Shown in pieces: positions 53,391-61,539 of a DNA stretch of 64,000 nt. A program made the position numbers and the translations under genes. Numbering within the stretch: position 1 is the first letter of the stretch; each line of letters starts with the position of its first letter. The notes below the pieces were generated by a model. The model ran no database searches. It had not been told where the DNA came from and saw nothing but the letters and a program-made list of their open reading frames with translations. This DNA comes from an uncultured Bacteroidota bacterium (lineage in GTDB: Bacteria; Bacteroidota; Bacteroidia; Bacteroidales; P3). Where the stretch lies: positions 62,001 to 126,000 of the forward strand of contig CACYPU010000002.1 of the NCBI GenBank assembly GCA_902776365.1. The letters run 5' to 3'.

Positions 53391-53418
53391 CAAATATACG
53401 CAATTTTTTTGAAACAAA
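53391..53418 (-). promoter_or_regulatory. Promoter of the dNK-to-mgtC operon
   Basis: Minus-strand -33 TTTG (53415-53418) and -7 TATATTTG (53391-53398) with a 16-nt spacer, shorter than usual. Confidence 0.58.
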
Positions 53419-53440
53419 ACGGAAATATAAAAAAAAAGTG

Positions 53441-53448
53441 TATCTTTG
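53441..53448 (+). promoter_or_regulatory. -7 box of the nadC operon
   Basis: TATCTTTG followed by GCATAC, 66 nt before the nadC start. A T run precedes it, but TTTG is not at 19-20 nt. Confidence 0.65.
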
Positions 53449-53453
53449 CATAC

Positions 53454-53489
53454 ATGAAAACCCTGGTGGCGCGTTTGAAACAGGCGTGA
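53454..53489 (+). CDS. Possible 11-residue leader ORF upstream of nadC
   Basis: ATG just after the -7 box opens MKTLVARLKQA followed by TGA, 24 bp before the nadC ATG. Nothing else in the 66-bp leader is coding. It may be chance; the start codon would lie at or very near the transcription start. Confidence 0.25.
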   Translation: MKTLVARLKQA

Positions 53490-53513
53490 TACTAGGCAAT
53501 AAATCAGATTATT

Positions 53514-54359
53514 ATGATGAACATTGACAATCTTGACGAATTAATCAAAATGGCTCTCCGCGAGGATATCGGCGACGGTGACCACTCTACCCTCGCTTGC
53601 ATCCCGCCCACGGCTCAAGGCACGGCCAAGATGGTGGCCAAACAGGACGGCATACTCTGTGGTGCCGAAGTAGGCGAGAGGGTCTTTAAAATCGTGGATA
53701 ATAATCTGAAAGTGAACTTGCTGAAGCACGACGGAGACGCCATCGTCAAGGGCGACATCGTGATGACCGTCGAAGGTCCTTCGGGATCCATCCTCACCGC
53801 CGAGCGCACAGCCCTCAACTTCATGCAGCGCCTCTCGGGCATCGCTACCGAGACCCACCGTATGGTGGATATGCTCAAAGGACTGAACACCCAACTTCTC
53901 GATACCCGCAAGACCACTCCCAACATGCGTTTGCTGGAGAAGTATGCCGTGAAGTGCGGTGGCGGCACCAACCACCGTATCGGCCTCTACGACATGGTGA
54001 TGCTCAAGGACAACCACATCGATTTCGCCGGCGGCATCGAGGCAGCCATCGACCGCACCAACCAATACCTCAAGGACAAGGGTAAGGACCTCCGCATCGA
54101 GATAGAGGTGCGCAACCTCGACGAACTGCAGCGTGTCCTCGACCACGGAGGAGTGCACCGCATTATGCTCGACAACTTCGACACCACGACCCTCCGTGAG
54201 GCTGTGAAATGTATCGACCACCGCTACGAGACCGAGGCCTCGGGAGGCATCACGGAGAAGACTCTCCGCGCATACGCCGAGACGGGGGTCGACTTCATCT
54301 CCGTCGGAGCGTTGACGCATCACATCAAAAGTCTTGACCTGTCGCTTTTGAAGAAATAA
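53514..54359 (+). CDS. nadC: Nicotinate-nucleotide pyrophosphorylase (carboxylating)
   Basis: 281 aa (a second ATG follows at once; either may start). Family motifs: REDIGDGDHSTLACIP (residues about 16-31), LTAERTALNFMQRLSGIAT, DTRKTTPNMRLLEKYAVKCGGGTNHRIGLYDMVMLKDNH (about 124-162) and the C-terminal EASGGIT and DFISVGALTH. It makes nicotinate mononucleotide from quinolinate and PRPP in NAD synthesis; nadA and nadB are not in the window. First gene of nadC-yihY-THUMP-queG. Confidence 0.96.
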   Translation: MMNIDNLDELIKMALREDIGDGDHSTLACIPPTAQGTAKMVAKQDGILCGAEVGERVFKIVDNNLKVNLLKHDGDAIVKGDIVMTVEGPSGSILTAERTALNFMQRLSGIATETHRMVDMLKGLNTQLLDTRKTTPNMRLLEKYAVKCGGGTNHRIGLYDMVMLKDNHIDFAGGIEAAIDRTNQYLKDKGKDLRIEIEVRNLDELQRVLDHGGVHRIMLDNFDTTTLREAVKCIDHRYETEASGGITEKTLRAYAETGVDFISVGALTHHIKSLDLSLLKK

Positions 54360-54360
54360 C

Positions 54361-55440
54361 ATGGGTAGGGTGAAGGTTTTTGTACGGATGCTGCGCATGA
54401 AGTTCAAGCAGTTCTGGCGCCACCTGCTCTATAAACGGTGGGTGCGCGTGATCCTTTACTATCTTCACAATATTTCCTTCCCCGGCAGCAAGGGTGTGCC
54501 CATCTACTATGTACTCAGCTATTTCTTCATCAGCTCCTTCAACTCGTCGCTCACCGACCGTGCCAAAGGCTTGGCCTACTCCTTCATCGCTGCCCTCCCG
54601 CCGCTGTTGATTTTCTTCTTCTCGCTCGTGGCCTACTTCCCTGTTGATGGTATTCAGAACGAGCTTCTTACCAGCCTCGGTGGCATCATTCCCGAGGGGA
54701 TATTCACTCCCATCAGCAACACCATCAACGACATTATGGGGCATAAGCACTCTACGCTCCTCTCCATCGGCTTTATCACCTCCATCATCCTGGCGGCCAA
54801 CGGTATGAACGGCTTTATCGTCTCGCTGAACTTCGCCAACCACAGCGTCGAGAAGCGTCCGTTCCTCCAGCGTTTCCTCATCTGTATCGGGCTGGTGTTC
54901 ATTATGTACATCCTCATCGTGCTGGTGCTCTGCCTCCTCCTCGGCCACAAGCATATCATGTGGTACTTCCTCGTCCACAACATCATTCCCATGTCCACCT
55001 TCGGTGCCATACTCTTCCATACCGTCAGGTGGCTGCTGCTCATCGTCGCCACCCTCACGGCTATCTCGGTCATCTATTACTGGGCACCCGTGAAGAAACA
55101 GCGTGTGGGCTTCTTCTCGCCCGGCTCGGTGGTTGCCACTGGCATGTTCTTCGTGCTCACCTGGGGCTTTGGACTCTATATCAATAATTTCAGCAATTAT
55201 AACCTCCTCTACGGCTCCATTGGCACCCTGTTGCTCCTCATGCTCTGGATTTATTTCAGCTGCATTGTCCTCCTCGTGGGCTACGAGCTGAATATCAGCA
55301 TCTATAATGGAACCCTCCGCGTCAAGAACCGCAAGGCCAAGCGCGAACTCAAAGACAGAATACAAATCTTTAGCAATGATAATACAAAAGAACCACGGAA
55401 AAGTGGTGTCAAACACGGGCACCGCGAAAGAAACGTTTAA
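54361..55440 (+). CDS. YihY/BrkB-family membrane protein
   Basis: 359 aa with about six membrane helices. The YihY pattern is clear: RAKGLAYSFIAALPPLLIFFFSLVAYF (about 77-103), NGMNGFIVSLNFANHSVEKRPFLQRFL, IYYWAPVKKQRVGFFSPGSVVATGMFFVLTWGFGLYINNFSNYNLLYGSIGTLLLLMLWIYFSCIVLLVGYELN-type ending, followed by a basic cytosolic tail. The function is unknown; it was formerly mislabelled as ribonuclease BN. One base after nadC; the next gene probably starts inside its tail. Confidence 0.92.
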   Translation: MGRVKVFVRMLRMKFKQFWRHLLYKRWVRVILYYLHNISFPGSKGVPIYYVLSYFFISSFNSSLTDRAKGLAYSFIAALPPLLIFFFSLVAYFPVDGIQNELLTSLGGIIPEGIFTPISNTINDIMGHKHSTLLSIGFITSIILAANGMNGFIVSLNFANHSVEKRPFLQRFLICIGLVFIMYILIVLVLCLLLGHKHIMWYFLVHNIIPMSTFGAILFHTVRWLLLIVATLTAISVIYYWAPVKKQRVGFFSPGSVVATGMFFVLTWGFGLYINNFSNYNLLYGSIGTLLLLMLWIYFSCIVLLVGYELNISIYNGTLRVKNRKAKRELKDRIQIFSNDNTKEPRKSGVKHGHRERNV

Positions 55441-56620
55441 GATGGTGGCCAAAACTATGGTCAGCCTCGAAGAGGTGCTCGCCGACGAGCTTCGTGCCCT
55501 CGGGGCCCAGAATGTCGTTCCTCTCACCCGCGCCGTCGAGTTTGAAGGCGACATGCGTCTCCTCTATCGTGTCAACTACTGCTGCCGCACCGCTCTGGCC
55601 ATCCTGAAGCCCTTCGCCGAGTTCGATGCCGACGACGACCAGCAGCTCTACGACCAGGTGTACAAGATTCGCTGGGAGAAAATCCTCGATGTCGACGGCA
55701 CCTTCATGATTGACTCCACCACCAGCGGCGAAATCTTCACCCACTCCTACTATGCCGCCCTCAAGACCAAGGACGCCATCGTCGACCGTTTCCGCCGCAA
55801 TTTCGGCAAACGACCCAATATCGATACCGAACAGCCCGACTACAAGCTTAATCTGCATATCCGCGACAATCATGTCACCCTTCTCCTCAACGCCTCCGGC
55901 GATTCGCTCCACAAGCGTGGCTACCGTCAGGGTGTCGGTGTGGCCCCCATCAACGAGGTCCTTGCCGCCGGACTCCTCAAACTCGCTGGCTGGGACAACG
56001 CAATAACGCAATCACACGATAACGCAATCAATTTCTATGACCCCATGTGTGGGTCGGGTACGATGCTCATAGAGGCCGCCATGATGGCCAACAACATCCC
56101 TGCGCAATACTATCGTGGCAACCGCTTCGGCTTCATGAAGTGGAAAGAATTCAACCTCGGCGAGTGGAAGAGCGTCAAGAACGAGGAAGACCGCAAAATC
56201 GGCGCCTTCGACTTCGAGGGCGAGATCTGGGGCAACGACATCGACCCCGAGGTCATCCAGCAGTGCGAGCGCAACCTCGAATACACCAAGCTCCACAAGG
56301 ATGTGATGCTCCACATCGGCGACTTCGTCGATCAGGAGCCTCCCGAGGGCAAGACCCTGATAGTCACCAACCCTCCCTACGGCGAGCGCATCAAGGTCGA
56401 GGACCTCGACGCCATGTATGAGAAACTCGGCGACACCTTTAAACAGAAGTACGGCAAGGACTGCGACGTGTGGCTGATTACCTCCGATTTTGAGGCCATG
56501 AAGCACATCGGCCTCCATCCCTCCGCCAAGATTCCCGTCCAGAACGGCTCCCTCGACTGCCGCTTCCTCCACTTCGAACTCTACGACGGCTCGAAAAAGG
56601 CCAAGTACAACGGCGAATAA
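55376..56620 (+). CDS. THUMP-domain RNA methyltransferase (RlmL-N/TrmN-like), with insert
   Basis: 414 aa if started at ATG 55376, inside the yihY end; homologs normally begin a few residues before FKMVAKT, which favours this start over ATG 55442 directly after the yihY stop. A ferredoxin-like plus THUMP region (DDDQQLYDQVYKIRWEKIL to LLLNASGDSLHKRGYR) is followed by the Rossmann methyltransferase: FYDPMCGSGTMLIEAAMMA (motif I), GNDIDPEVIQQCERNL and the N2-guanine motif TNPPYGERI. Substrate is 23S rRNA or tRNA guanine-N2. The segment ITQSHDNAI before FYDPMCGSG is encoded by an octamer array. Confidence 0.92.
   Translation: MIIQKNHGKVVSNTGTAKETFKMVAKTMVSLEEVLADELRALGAQNVVPLTRAVEFEGDMRLLYRVNYCCRTALAILKPFAEFDADDDQQLYDQVYKIRWEKILDVDGTFMIDSTTSGEIFTHSYYAALKTKDAIVDRFRRNFGKRPNIDTEQPDYKLNLHIRDNHVTLLLNASGDSLHKRGYRQGVGVAPINEVLAAGLLKLAGWDNAITQSHDNAINFYDPMCGSGTMLIEAAMMANNIPAQYYRGNRFGFMKWKEFNLGEWKSVKNEEDRKIGAFDFEGEIWGNDIDPEVIQQCERNLEYTKLHKDVMLHIGDFVDQEPPEGKTLIVTNPPYGERIKVEDLDAMYEKLGDTFKQKYGKDCDVWLITSDFEAMKHIGLHPSAKIPVQNGSLDCRFLHFELYDGSKKAKYNGE
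55998..56029 (+). repeat. Octamer array ACGCAATC x4 inside the THUMP methyltransferase
   Basis: ACGCAATA, ACGCAATC, ACACGATA, ACGCAATC, in frame, between GWD and the SAM-binding motif. Confidence 0.9.
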
Positions 56621-56696
56621 TCTTCTTTGCATCGGCGAATGGAGCGAAAATATTCTTCTTATAATTCGTAAAATTCGCCGACAAATAATAAGCCGT

Positions 56697-57401
56697 ATGT
56701 TGAGCAGTGCTGATATTAAGCAGGCCGCATTGGCCGTGGGTTTCGACGACTGTGGTGTCGCCCGTGCCGATGCTCTCACCGACGACGAATATCCTCTCCG
56801 CGAGTGGCTCCATCGTGGCTGGCACGGAGAACTCACCTATATGGAACACAATGCCGACAAGCGCATGGACCCCCGCCTCCTCGTTCCAGGAACCAAGAGT
56901 GTCATCTGCCTCGTCAGCGCCTACCCGCCGCCCGACAGTGTGGGTGGTACTGCCGCCTATGCTCGCACCCGTGAATATCATAAAGACATCAAGCAGATGC
57001 TCTTCGCCCTGAGGGAAAAGCTTGGCATCGAAGGGAAATGTTGCTGCGACACCGTACCCATCTCCGACAAGCACTGGGCCGCCCGTGCAGGCCTCGGGTG
57101 GATAGGTCGACACACACTCCTCGTTACCCCACGCTGGGGTTCCTGGGTCAACCTAGGCGAGATAGTCACCACCGAGGAATGCGACACCTATGATACCCCC
57201 GGCATCAACGGATGCACCGACTGCAACCTCTGCGTCGATGCCTGCCCCAATCATGCACTTGACGGAAGAATGCTCAACGTGACGCGCTGCACCGCCTACT
57301 ACACTACCCATCACCAACGCGAACTACCTCCCGACATCGACACCCGAGGCTACACCCAGGGATGCGATATCTGTCAGCTCGCTTGTCCTTTCAATCATTA
57401 G
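56697..57401 (+). CDS. queG: Epoxyqueuosine reductase, C-terminally short
   Basis: 234 aa, whereas QueG proteins are normally 300 residues or more. Present: the N-terminal cobalamin-binding region (GFDDCGVARADAL, WHGELTYMEHNADKRMDPR), SDKHWAARAGLGWIGRHTLLV (about 122-142) and both 4Fe-4S motifs, CTDCNLCVDACPNHALDG (about 176-193) and GCDICQLACPFNH at the very end. The protein stops 2 residues after the last cluster cysteine, so the usual C-terminal helical part is missing. No frameshifted continuation is visible, and the convergent zinc-ribbon gene overlaps the stop by 4 bp. It may be a minimal active form or a decayed gene. The last step of queuosine synthesis is expected. Confidence 0.85.
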   Translation: MLSSADIKQAALAVGFDDCGVARADALTDDEYPLREWLHRGWHGELTYMEHNADKRMDPRLLVPGTKSVICLVSAYPPPDSVGGTAAYARTREYHKDIKQMLFALREKLGIEGKCCCDTVPISDKHWAARAGLGWIGRHTLLVTPRWGSWVNLGEIVTTEECDTYDTPGINGCTDCNLCVDACPNHALDGRMLNVTRCTAYYTTHHQRELPPDIDTRGYTQGCDICQLACPFNH

Positions 57402-57811
57402 TTGTAGCGACCCAGTTTGGTCCAGCTGTGTGAGCTGCCTTGTGGACAGCCGAGGGAAGAGGGTGTGCGCTGGCTGGGGATGACGAGGCCGCATTTCTTG
57501 CACTGATAAGAGTATTCGCCCACACGGCCTAAGTGGTTCCACGAATGTGAGTTCCCTGCCGGACAACCCAGCGAACTAGGCGTGCTGCGGTTCATCACCC
57601 AGGTGCCGCACTTCTTGCAGCAGTAGTTCTCCGAGCCCAATTTACCGAGGTTCTGCCAGCTGTGAGAGCCGCGAGCCGGACAGTTGAGCGACGATGGCGT
57701 GCAGGAGGACTTCACCAACGTGCCACATTTCTTGCACTGGTAGTTGCGGAGCCCACCGCCCATGCCTGCCATCAGGCCCAGCGCCAAGTAAAAAACAATC
57801 ATTTTTGTCAT
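57398..57811 (-). CDS. Membrane-tethered protein with three zinc-ribbon-like repeats
   Basis: 137 aa, family not recognised. An N-terminal hydrophobic segment (residues 3-20) is followed by three units repeated every 39 residues: YQCKKCGTLVKSSCTPSSL, then CPARGSHSW, and so on, starting at 24, 63 and 102. Each has CxxC, a third Cys 15 residues on, and a His 6 residues after that (Cys26/29/44-His50 in unit 1), a plausible CCCH zinc site. TPSSLxCPxxxSHSW is invariant. No DNA-binding context; the signal or anchor points outside the cytosol. Terminally overlaps queG. Confidence 0.75.
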   Translation of the reverse strand: MTKMIVFYLALGLMAGMGGGLRNYQCKKCGTLVKSSCTPSSLNCPARGSHSWQNLGKLGSENYCCKKCGTWVMNRSTPSSLGCPAGNSHSWNHLGRVGEYSYQCKKCGLVIPSQRTPSSLGCPQGSSHSWTKLGRYN

Positions 57812-57823
57812 ATCGCTTTTGTT

Positions 57824-58678
57824 TTAGGTTTGTTTACATTTGTGAGAATCCAAGAGTTGACGGAAATCGTAATCTGCACGGATTTTGTCGAGGATACGTT
57901 TGACGGTGGAGTGAATCTCCCCACCTTCGGAGTAATCGGCCTTGCACATGAAATCCACCCGGTTTTCCTTGATGAGTTTCATGGCGGTGGCTTTTTTCTT
58001 TGGGTTGCCATAGACGGCAATCGCATGGCCTCCTTGCGACTTCACCACGCTCATGGAGGGGACATCTGTCTCTCCGTCACCGAAGTATATCATCCGCTCG
58101 AAGGGGATGGGGCGGTCTTCGTCGGCTACATATTCGTTGATTTTCTTGTTGTCGCTGACCTCCTTGATGCCCTTGTTGATTTTGAAGAGGAACTGCGTCT
58201 TGGTGGTGTAATCCACGGCGACGGAAGGCCAGTAGGCATTGCCTTCAGCGTCATAGAGGAACGAGCAGGCATAGATGTTTTCAAACTCCTTGGCAATAGG
58301 AGTGCCCTCTACCATCTCCTTCAATCCGGAGGAATTGATGTAATGCTTGATATTCAGACCTATTGACTTGCCATATTGGTTGATTAGCGAGAACCATTCT
58401 TCGACACCTTGGAACAATTCAATCATTGAGCCGAACTTTTGGAAATTCTCCCGTTTCAATGAAATTCCGTTGGCCTTTGCCTCCTGGAGCATCAGGTACA
58501 TATAGCAGAGTATTCCGCTCGCATCGTTTCCGACCGCCATCTCATACGTTCTGTTCCAGAACTCGTTGGGGTCTTTCCCGATGGCTTGCACAAAGCCGAA
58601 CTCCTGCATATTCCCAAGTGCCAGCGTGCCGTCAAAGTCGTAGACCAATGCCACATCAATAGTTCCTTGTGTTACCAT
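57824..58678 (-). CDS. HAD-superfamily hydrolase (phosphoserine-phosphatase-like)
   Basis: 284 aa. Motif I VYDFDGTLALGN (residues about 11-22) is the canonical DxDGT. The Thr/Ser motif II is probably INSSGLKEM (about 113), and motif III/IV is ERMIYFGDGETDVPSM (about 193-208). A large helical cap (about 25-105) carries NEFWNRTYEMAVG. The substrate is unknown. Its own promoter lies 20 bp upstream; the zinc-ribbon gene follows after 12 bp and is probably co-transcribed. Confidence 0.88.
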   Translation of the reverse strand: MVTQGTIDVALVYDFDGTLALGNMQEFGFVQAIGKDPNEFWNRTYEMAVGNDASGILCYMYLMLQEAKANGISLKRENFQKFGSMIELFQGVEEWFSLINQYGKSIGLNIKHYINSSGLKEMVEGTPIAKEFENIYACSFLYDAEGNAYWPSVAVDYTTKTQFLFKINKGIKEVSDNKKINEYVADEDRPIPFERMIYFGDGETDVPSMSVVKSQGGHAIAVYGNPKKKATAMKLIKENRVDFMCKADYSEGGEIHSTVKRILDKIRADYDFRQLLDSHKCKQT

Positions 58679-58698
58679 ACTCTATGTTTTATACGGTG

Positions 58699-58730
58699 CA
58701 AAAATACAACTTATTATTTAATTGACCAAA
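58699..58730 (-). promoter_or_regulatory. Promoter of the HAD/zinc-ribbon pair
   Basis: Minus-strand -33 TTTG (58727-58730), 20-nt spacer, -7 TATTTTTG (58699-58706). Confidence 0.8.
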
Positions 58731-58743
58731 TTTAATTGATTAA

Positions 58744-59334
58744 CAATTCATATTGACGATCATAGATGGCCGTAGTGTCGAGTGCTGCATCGATGTCATC
58801 CCTCTGTTGGCTGCCATGCGTGAAAACATTGTGGTAAACTTCCAATACCATCCCTTTGACAAGGATGTCGTAAACCCATATAACGACTTCCAGCCGTGGA
58901 CGCTAAAGATGTACAAGCGACGCTGGTATGTATATGGATGTGTACCGGAAAAGGGTATGCGCATCTTCTCCCTCGACCGTATCAGCGACGTAGAGCCAAC
59001 GAATCAGACCTTCCAATTGCCGGAGGACTTTGATGCCGAAGCCGTGTTCTTTGGCACATTTGGTGCCTATGTAACGGTGAAAGACGAACCTCAGACTATC
59101 CTTATCAAAACAGATGAGTGGCAAGCCAAGTATCTGCGGAGTTTGCCTCTGCACAAGTCGCAGGAGGAGGTGGAACGCACGCCGGAATACACCATTTTCT
59201 CCTTGTTTGTAAAGCCGACCTACGACCTCAAGCAGGAAATCCTGACGATGAACATCCACGCCGAAGTTCTTGCTCCCATATCTTTCCGGGAAGAGATAAA
59301 AGAAAATCTCGCTGAAATGATAGCAAAATATTAG
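58744..59334 (+). pseudogene. WYL-domain regulator remnant (5'-truncated)
   Basis: About 193 residues readable from a TTG at 58753, after an in-frame stop at 58741. The sequence matches only the WYL domain and C-terminal extension of WYL-type regulators: IPLLAAMRENIVVNFQYHPF, LKMYKRRWYVYGC (WYL core), MRIFSLDRISDVEP, then a C-terminal part ending FREEIKENLAEMIAKY. The N-terminal winged-helix domain (about 120-140 residues) is missing and there is no ATG or good start. Most simply a decayed gene; a stand-alone WYL protein is possible but less likely. Confidence 0.72.
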
Positions 59335-59384
59335 TCGGCGGATTCGTTTTATTAAGACTGACATTTTGGCAGTAGCCTGTCATT

Positions 59385-59400
59385 TGGCATGATTGTTGTT
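59385..59400 (+). promoter_or_regulatory. Sigma-54-like promoter of htpG
   Basis: TGGCATG-N4-TTGTT matches the -24/-12 consensus TGGCACG-N4-TTGCW at all but two conserved positions. No TAnnTTTG box is present in the 144-bp gap before htpG. A related TTTTGGCA occurs at 59364. Confidence 0.45.
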
Positions 59401-59478
59401 TTATCCCAATCAGAACTATCAGAGCAATCTGGATTTTTTTAGTTTTTTTCGTTTTGATTGAAATAAAAAGTAGATATT

Positions 59479-61374
59479 ATGCAAGGCAAACTTAATGTTC
59501 AGACCGAGAATATTTTTCCGGTTATTAAAAAGTTCCTTTATTCGGACCATGAAATCTTCCTGCGCGAGCTCATCAGCAACGCCGTCGATGCTACGCAGAA
59601 ACTCAAAACCCTCAGCACCCGCGGTGACTTCAAGGGTGAGCTCGGCGACCTCACCATCGACGTGAAGATCGACTCCAAGAAGAAGACCCTCACCGTCAGC
59701 GACCGCGGCATCGGCATGACCGCCGACGAGGTGGAGAAGTACATCAACCAGATTGCTTTCAGCGGCGTCACCGACTTCCTCGACAAATACAAGGACAGCC
59801 ACGAACCGCTCATCGGCCACTTCGGCCTCGGTTTCTACTCCGCCTTTATGGTCAGTGACAAGGTGGAAATCTTCACCAAGAGCTGGAAGGACGAGCCGGC
59901 TCAGCACTGGAGTTGCGAGGGAAATCCTGAGTTCTCGATGGTCGAAGACAAGAAGAAGACCGATCGCGGCACCGACATCGTGCTGCATATCGCCGACGAC
60001 TGCAAGGAGTTCCTCGAGGAGGGCACCATCCTCCAGCTGCTCAAGAAATACTGCCGCTTCATGCCGGTACCCATCCGCTTCGGCGAAGAGACCGTCTGGG
60101 TCGACAGCGAGACCGACTGCGATAAGGACGGCAAGCCGAAACGTGTGGAGAAAAAGCAGCCCCGCATCATCAACGACCCCGAGCCCGCCTGGAAAAAATC
60201 GCCCTCTTCGCTCACCGACGAAGACTACAAGAAATTCTACCACGAGCTCTTCCCCATGAACTTCGAGGAACCCCTGTTCCAGATTCACCTCAACGTCGAC
60301 TACCCCTTCAACCTCACCGGCATCCTCTATTTCCCGAAGGTGCGCAAGACCATCGACCCAAACCGCAACAAGATTCAGCTCTACTGCAACCAGGTCTTCG
60401 TCACCGACCAGGTCGAAGGCGTCGTACCCGACTACCTGATGCTCCTTCACGGCGTGCTCGACTCGCCCGACATCCCGCTCAACGTCAGCCGCTCCTACCT
60501 CCAGAGCGACGGCAACGTGAAGAAAATTTCTCAGCACATCAGCAAGAAAGTCGCCGACAAGCTCGAAGAAATGAGCAAGAAAAAAGAGGGCGAGGAGAAG
60601 AGTGCGTTGGAGGAGAAATGGGACGACATCAAAATCTTCGTTCAGTATGGCATGCTGACGGATGAGAAATTCTGTGAGCGCGCCATGAAGTTCTATCTGC
60701 TCAAGGGTGTGGACGGCACCTATTATACCCTCGACAGCTACCGCGAGAAAATCAAGGCCCTGCAAACCGACAAGGACAAAACCGTCTGCTACCTCTACGC
60801 CAGCAACGCCGAGGAGGAGCACGCCTATATCGAGAAAGCCAAGGAGAAGGGCTACGACGTGCTGCTGATGGATTCGCCGCTGGAGAGCCACTTCATCAAC
60901 CTGCTGGAGCAGAAGATTGAGAAGAGCCGCTTCGTGCGTGTCGACAGCGACACTGTCGAGAAACTCATCCCACACGACGACAGCATCCCCGAAAAACTCA
61001 GCAAAGAAGAGAAAGAAAAACTGCAGCCCATCATCGAGGGCGAGGTCGACAAGCAGCGCTTCACCGTCCAGCTCGAAAGCCTCGAGGAGACCGACGCCCC
61101 CATGCAGGTGACACAGAGCGAGTTCATGCGCCGTTACCGCGAGATGGCTCAGACCTCGGGTGGCGGCATGGGCTTCTACGGCGAGTTGCCGGAGAACTAC
61201 AACCTTGTCGTCAACATCAACCACCCGCTTATCGGCCGCGTGCTCAACGAGACCGACACCGAGAAGCAGAAGGAACTCGTCCACCAGCTCACCGACCTGG
61301 CCCTCCTGGGTAACGGCCTCCTGAAAGGCGAAGCCCTCAGCCGTTTCCTCAAGCGCTCCGTGGAGATGATTTGA
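59479..61374 (+). CDS. htpG: Hsp90-family chaperone HtpG
   Basis: 631 aa, close to E. coli HtpG (624). N-terminal ATPase motifs: FLRELISNAVDATQK (residues about 28-42), DRGIGMTADEV (about 75-85) and GHFGLGFYSAFMV (about 113-125). Middle-domain client/ATP Arg region IPLNVSRSYLQ (about 334-344), C-terminal dimerisation domain to the end. Lacks the MEEVD of eukaryotic Hsp90, as expected. Cytosolic ATP-dependent chaperone. Monocistronic; ends at a strong hairpin. Confidence 0.97.
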   Translation: MQGKLNVQTENIFPVIKKFLYSDHEIFLRELISNAVDATQKLKTLSTRGDFKGELGDLTIDVKIDSKKKTLTVSDRGIGMTADEVEKYINQIAFSGVTDFLDKYKDSHEPLIGHFGLGFYSAFMVSDKVEIFTKSWKDEPAQHWSCEGNPEFSMVEDKKKTDRGTDIVLHIADDCKEFLEEGTILQLLKKYCRFMPVPIRFGEETVWVDSETDCDKDGKPKRVEKKQPRIINDPEPAWKKSPSSLTDEDYKKFYHELFPMNFEEPLFQIHLNVDYPFNLTGILYFPKVRKTIDPNRNKIQLYCNQVFVTDQVEGVVPDYLMLLHGVLDSPDIPLNVSRSYLQSDGNVKKISQHISKKVADKLEEMSKKKEGEEKSALEEKWDDIKIFVQYGMLTDEKFCERAMKFYLLKGVDGTYYTLDSYREKIKALQTDKDKTVCYLYASNAEEEHAYIEKAKEKGYDVLLMDSPLESHFINLLEQKIEKSRFVRVDSDTVEKLIPHDDSIPEKLSKEEKEKLQPIIEGEVDKQRFTVQLESLEETDAPMQVTQSEFMRRYREMAQTSGGGMGFYGELPENYNLVVNINHPLIGRVLNETDTEKQKELVHQLTDLALLGNGLLKGEALSRFLKRSVEMI

Positions 61375-61397
61375 AAATAAAGAGTTAAGGATAAAAA

Positions 61398-61440
61398 ATT
61401 GGGCTGACGCATTCCGTATGTGTCAGCCCAATTCTTATTT
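61398..61440 (+). terminator. Terminator of htpG
   Basis: 11-bp stem ATTGGGCTGAC/GTCAGCCCAAT (61398-61408 with 61422-61432) followed by TCTTATTTTG. Confidence 0.85.
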
Positions 61441-61454
61441 TGTTGTTTTACAGA

Positions 61455-61515
61455 TTGTTCTTTCATTGTTCTTTCATTTAAATGAAAGAACAATGAAAGA
61501 ACAATGAAAGAACAG
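61455..61515. repeat. 11-bp-period palindrome P4
   Basis: TTGT at 61455 and 61466; ACAA at 61490 and 61501, ACAG at 61512 (all 11-bp steps). Unit TTGTTCTTTCA; centre ATTTAAAT. Fifteen bp past the htpG terminator. Confidence 0.93.
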
Positions 61516-61539
61516 TGGTGGAAATGCTTATCTATCAGA

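Noticed and set aside
53449..53513. NAD-related riboswitch before nadC
   Set aside because: The leader is only about 60 nt, no strong helices are visible, and the known NAD riboswitch class is from other phyla.
56632..56681. Inverted repeat TCGGCGAAT/ATTCGCCGA before queG as a terminator
   Set aside because: The 32-nt loop and lack of a T run make a terminator unlikely. The repeat partly echoes the coding end of the preceding gene.
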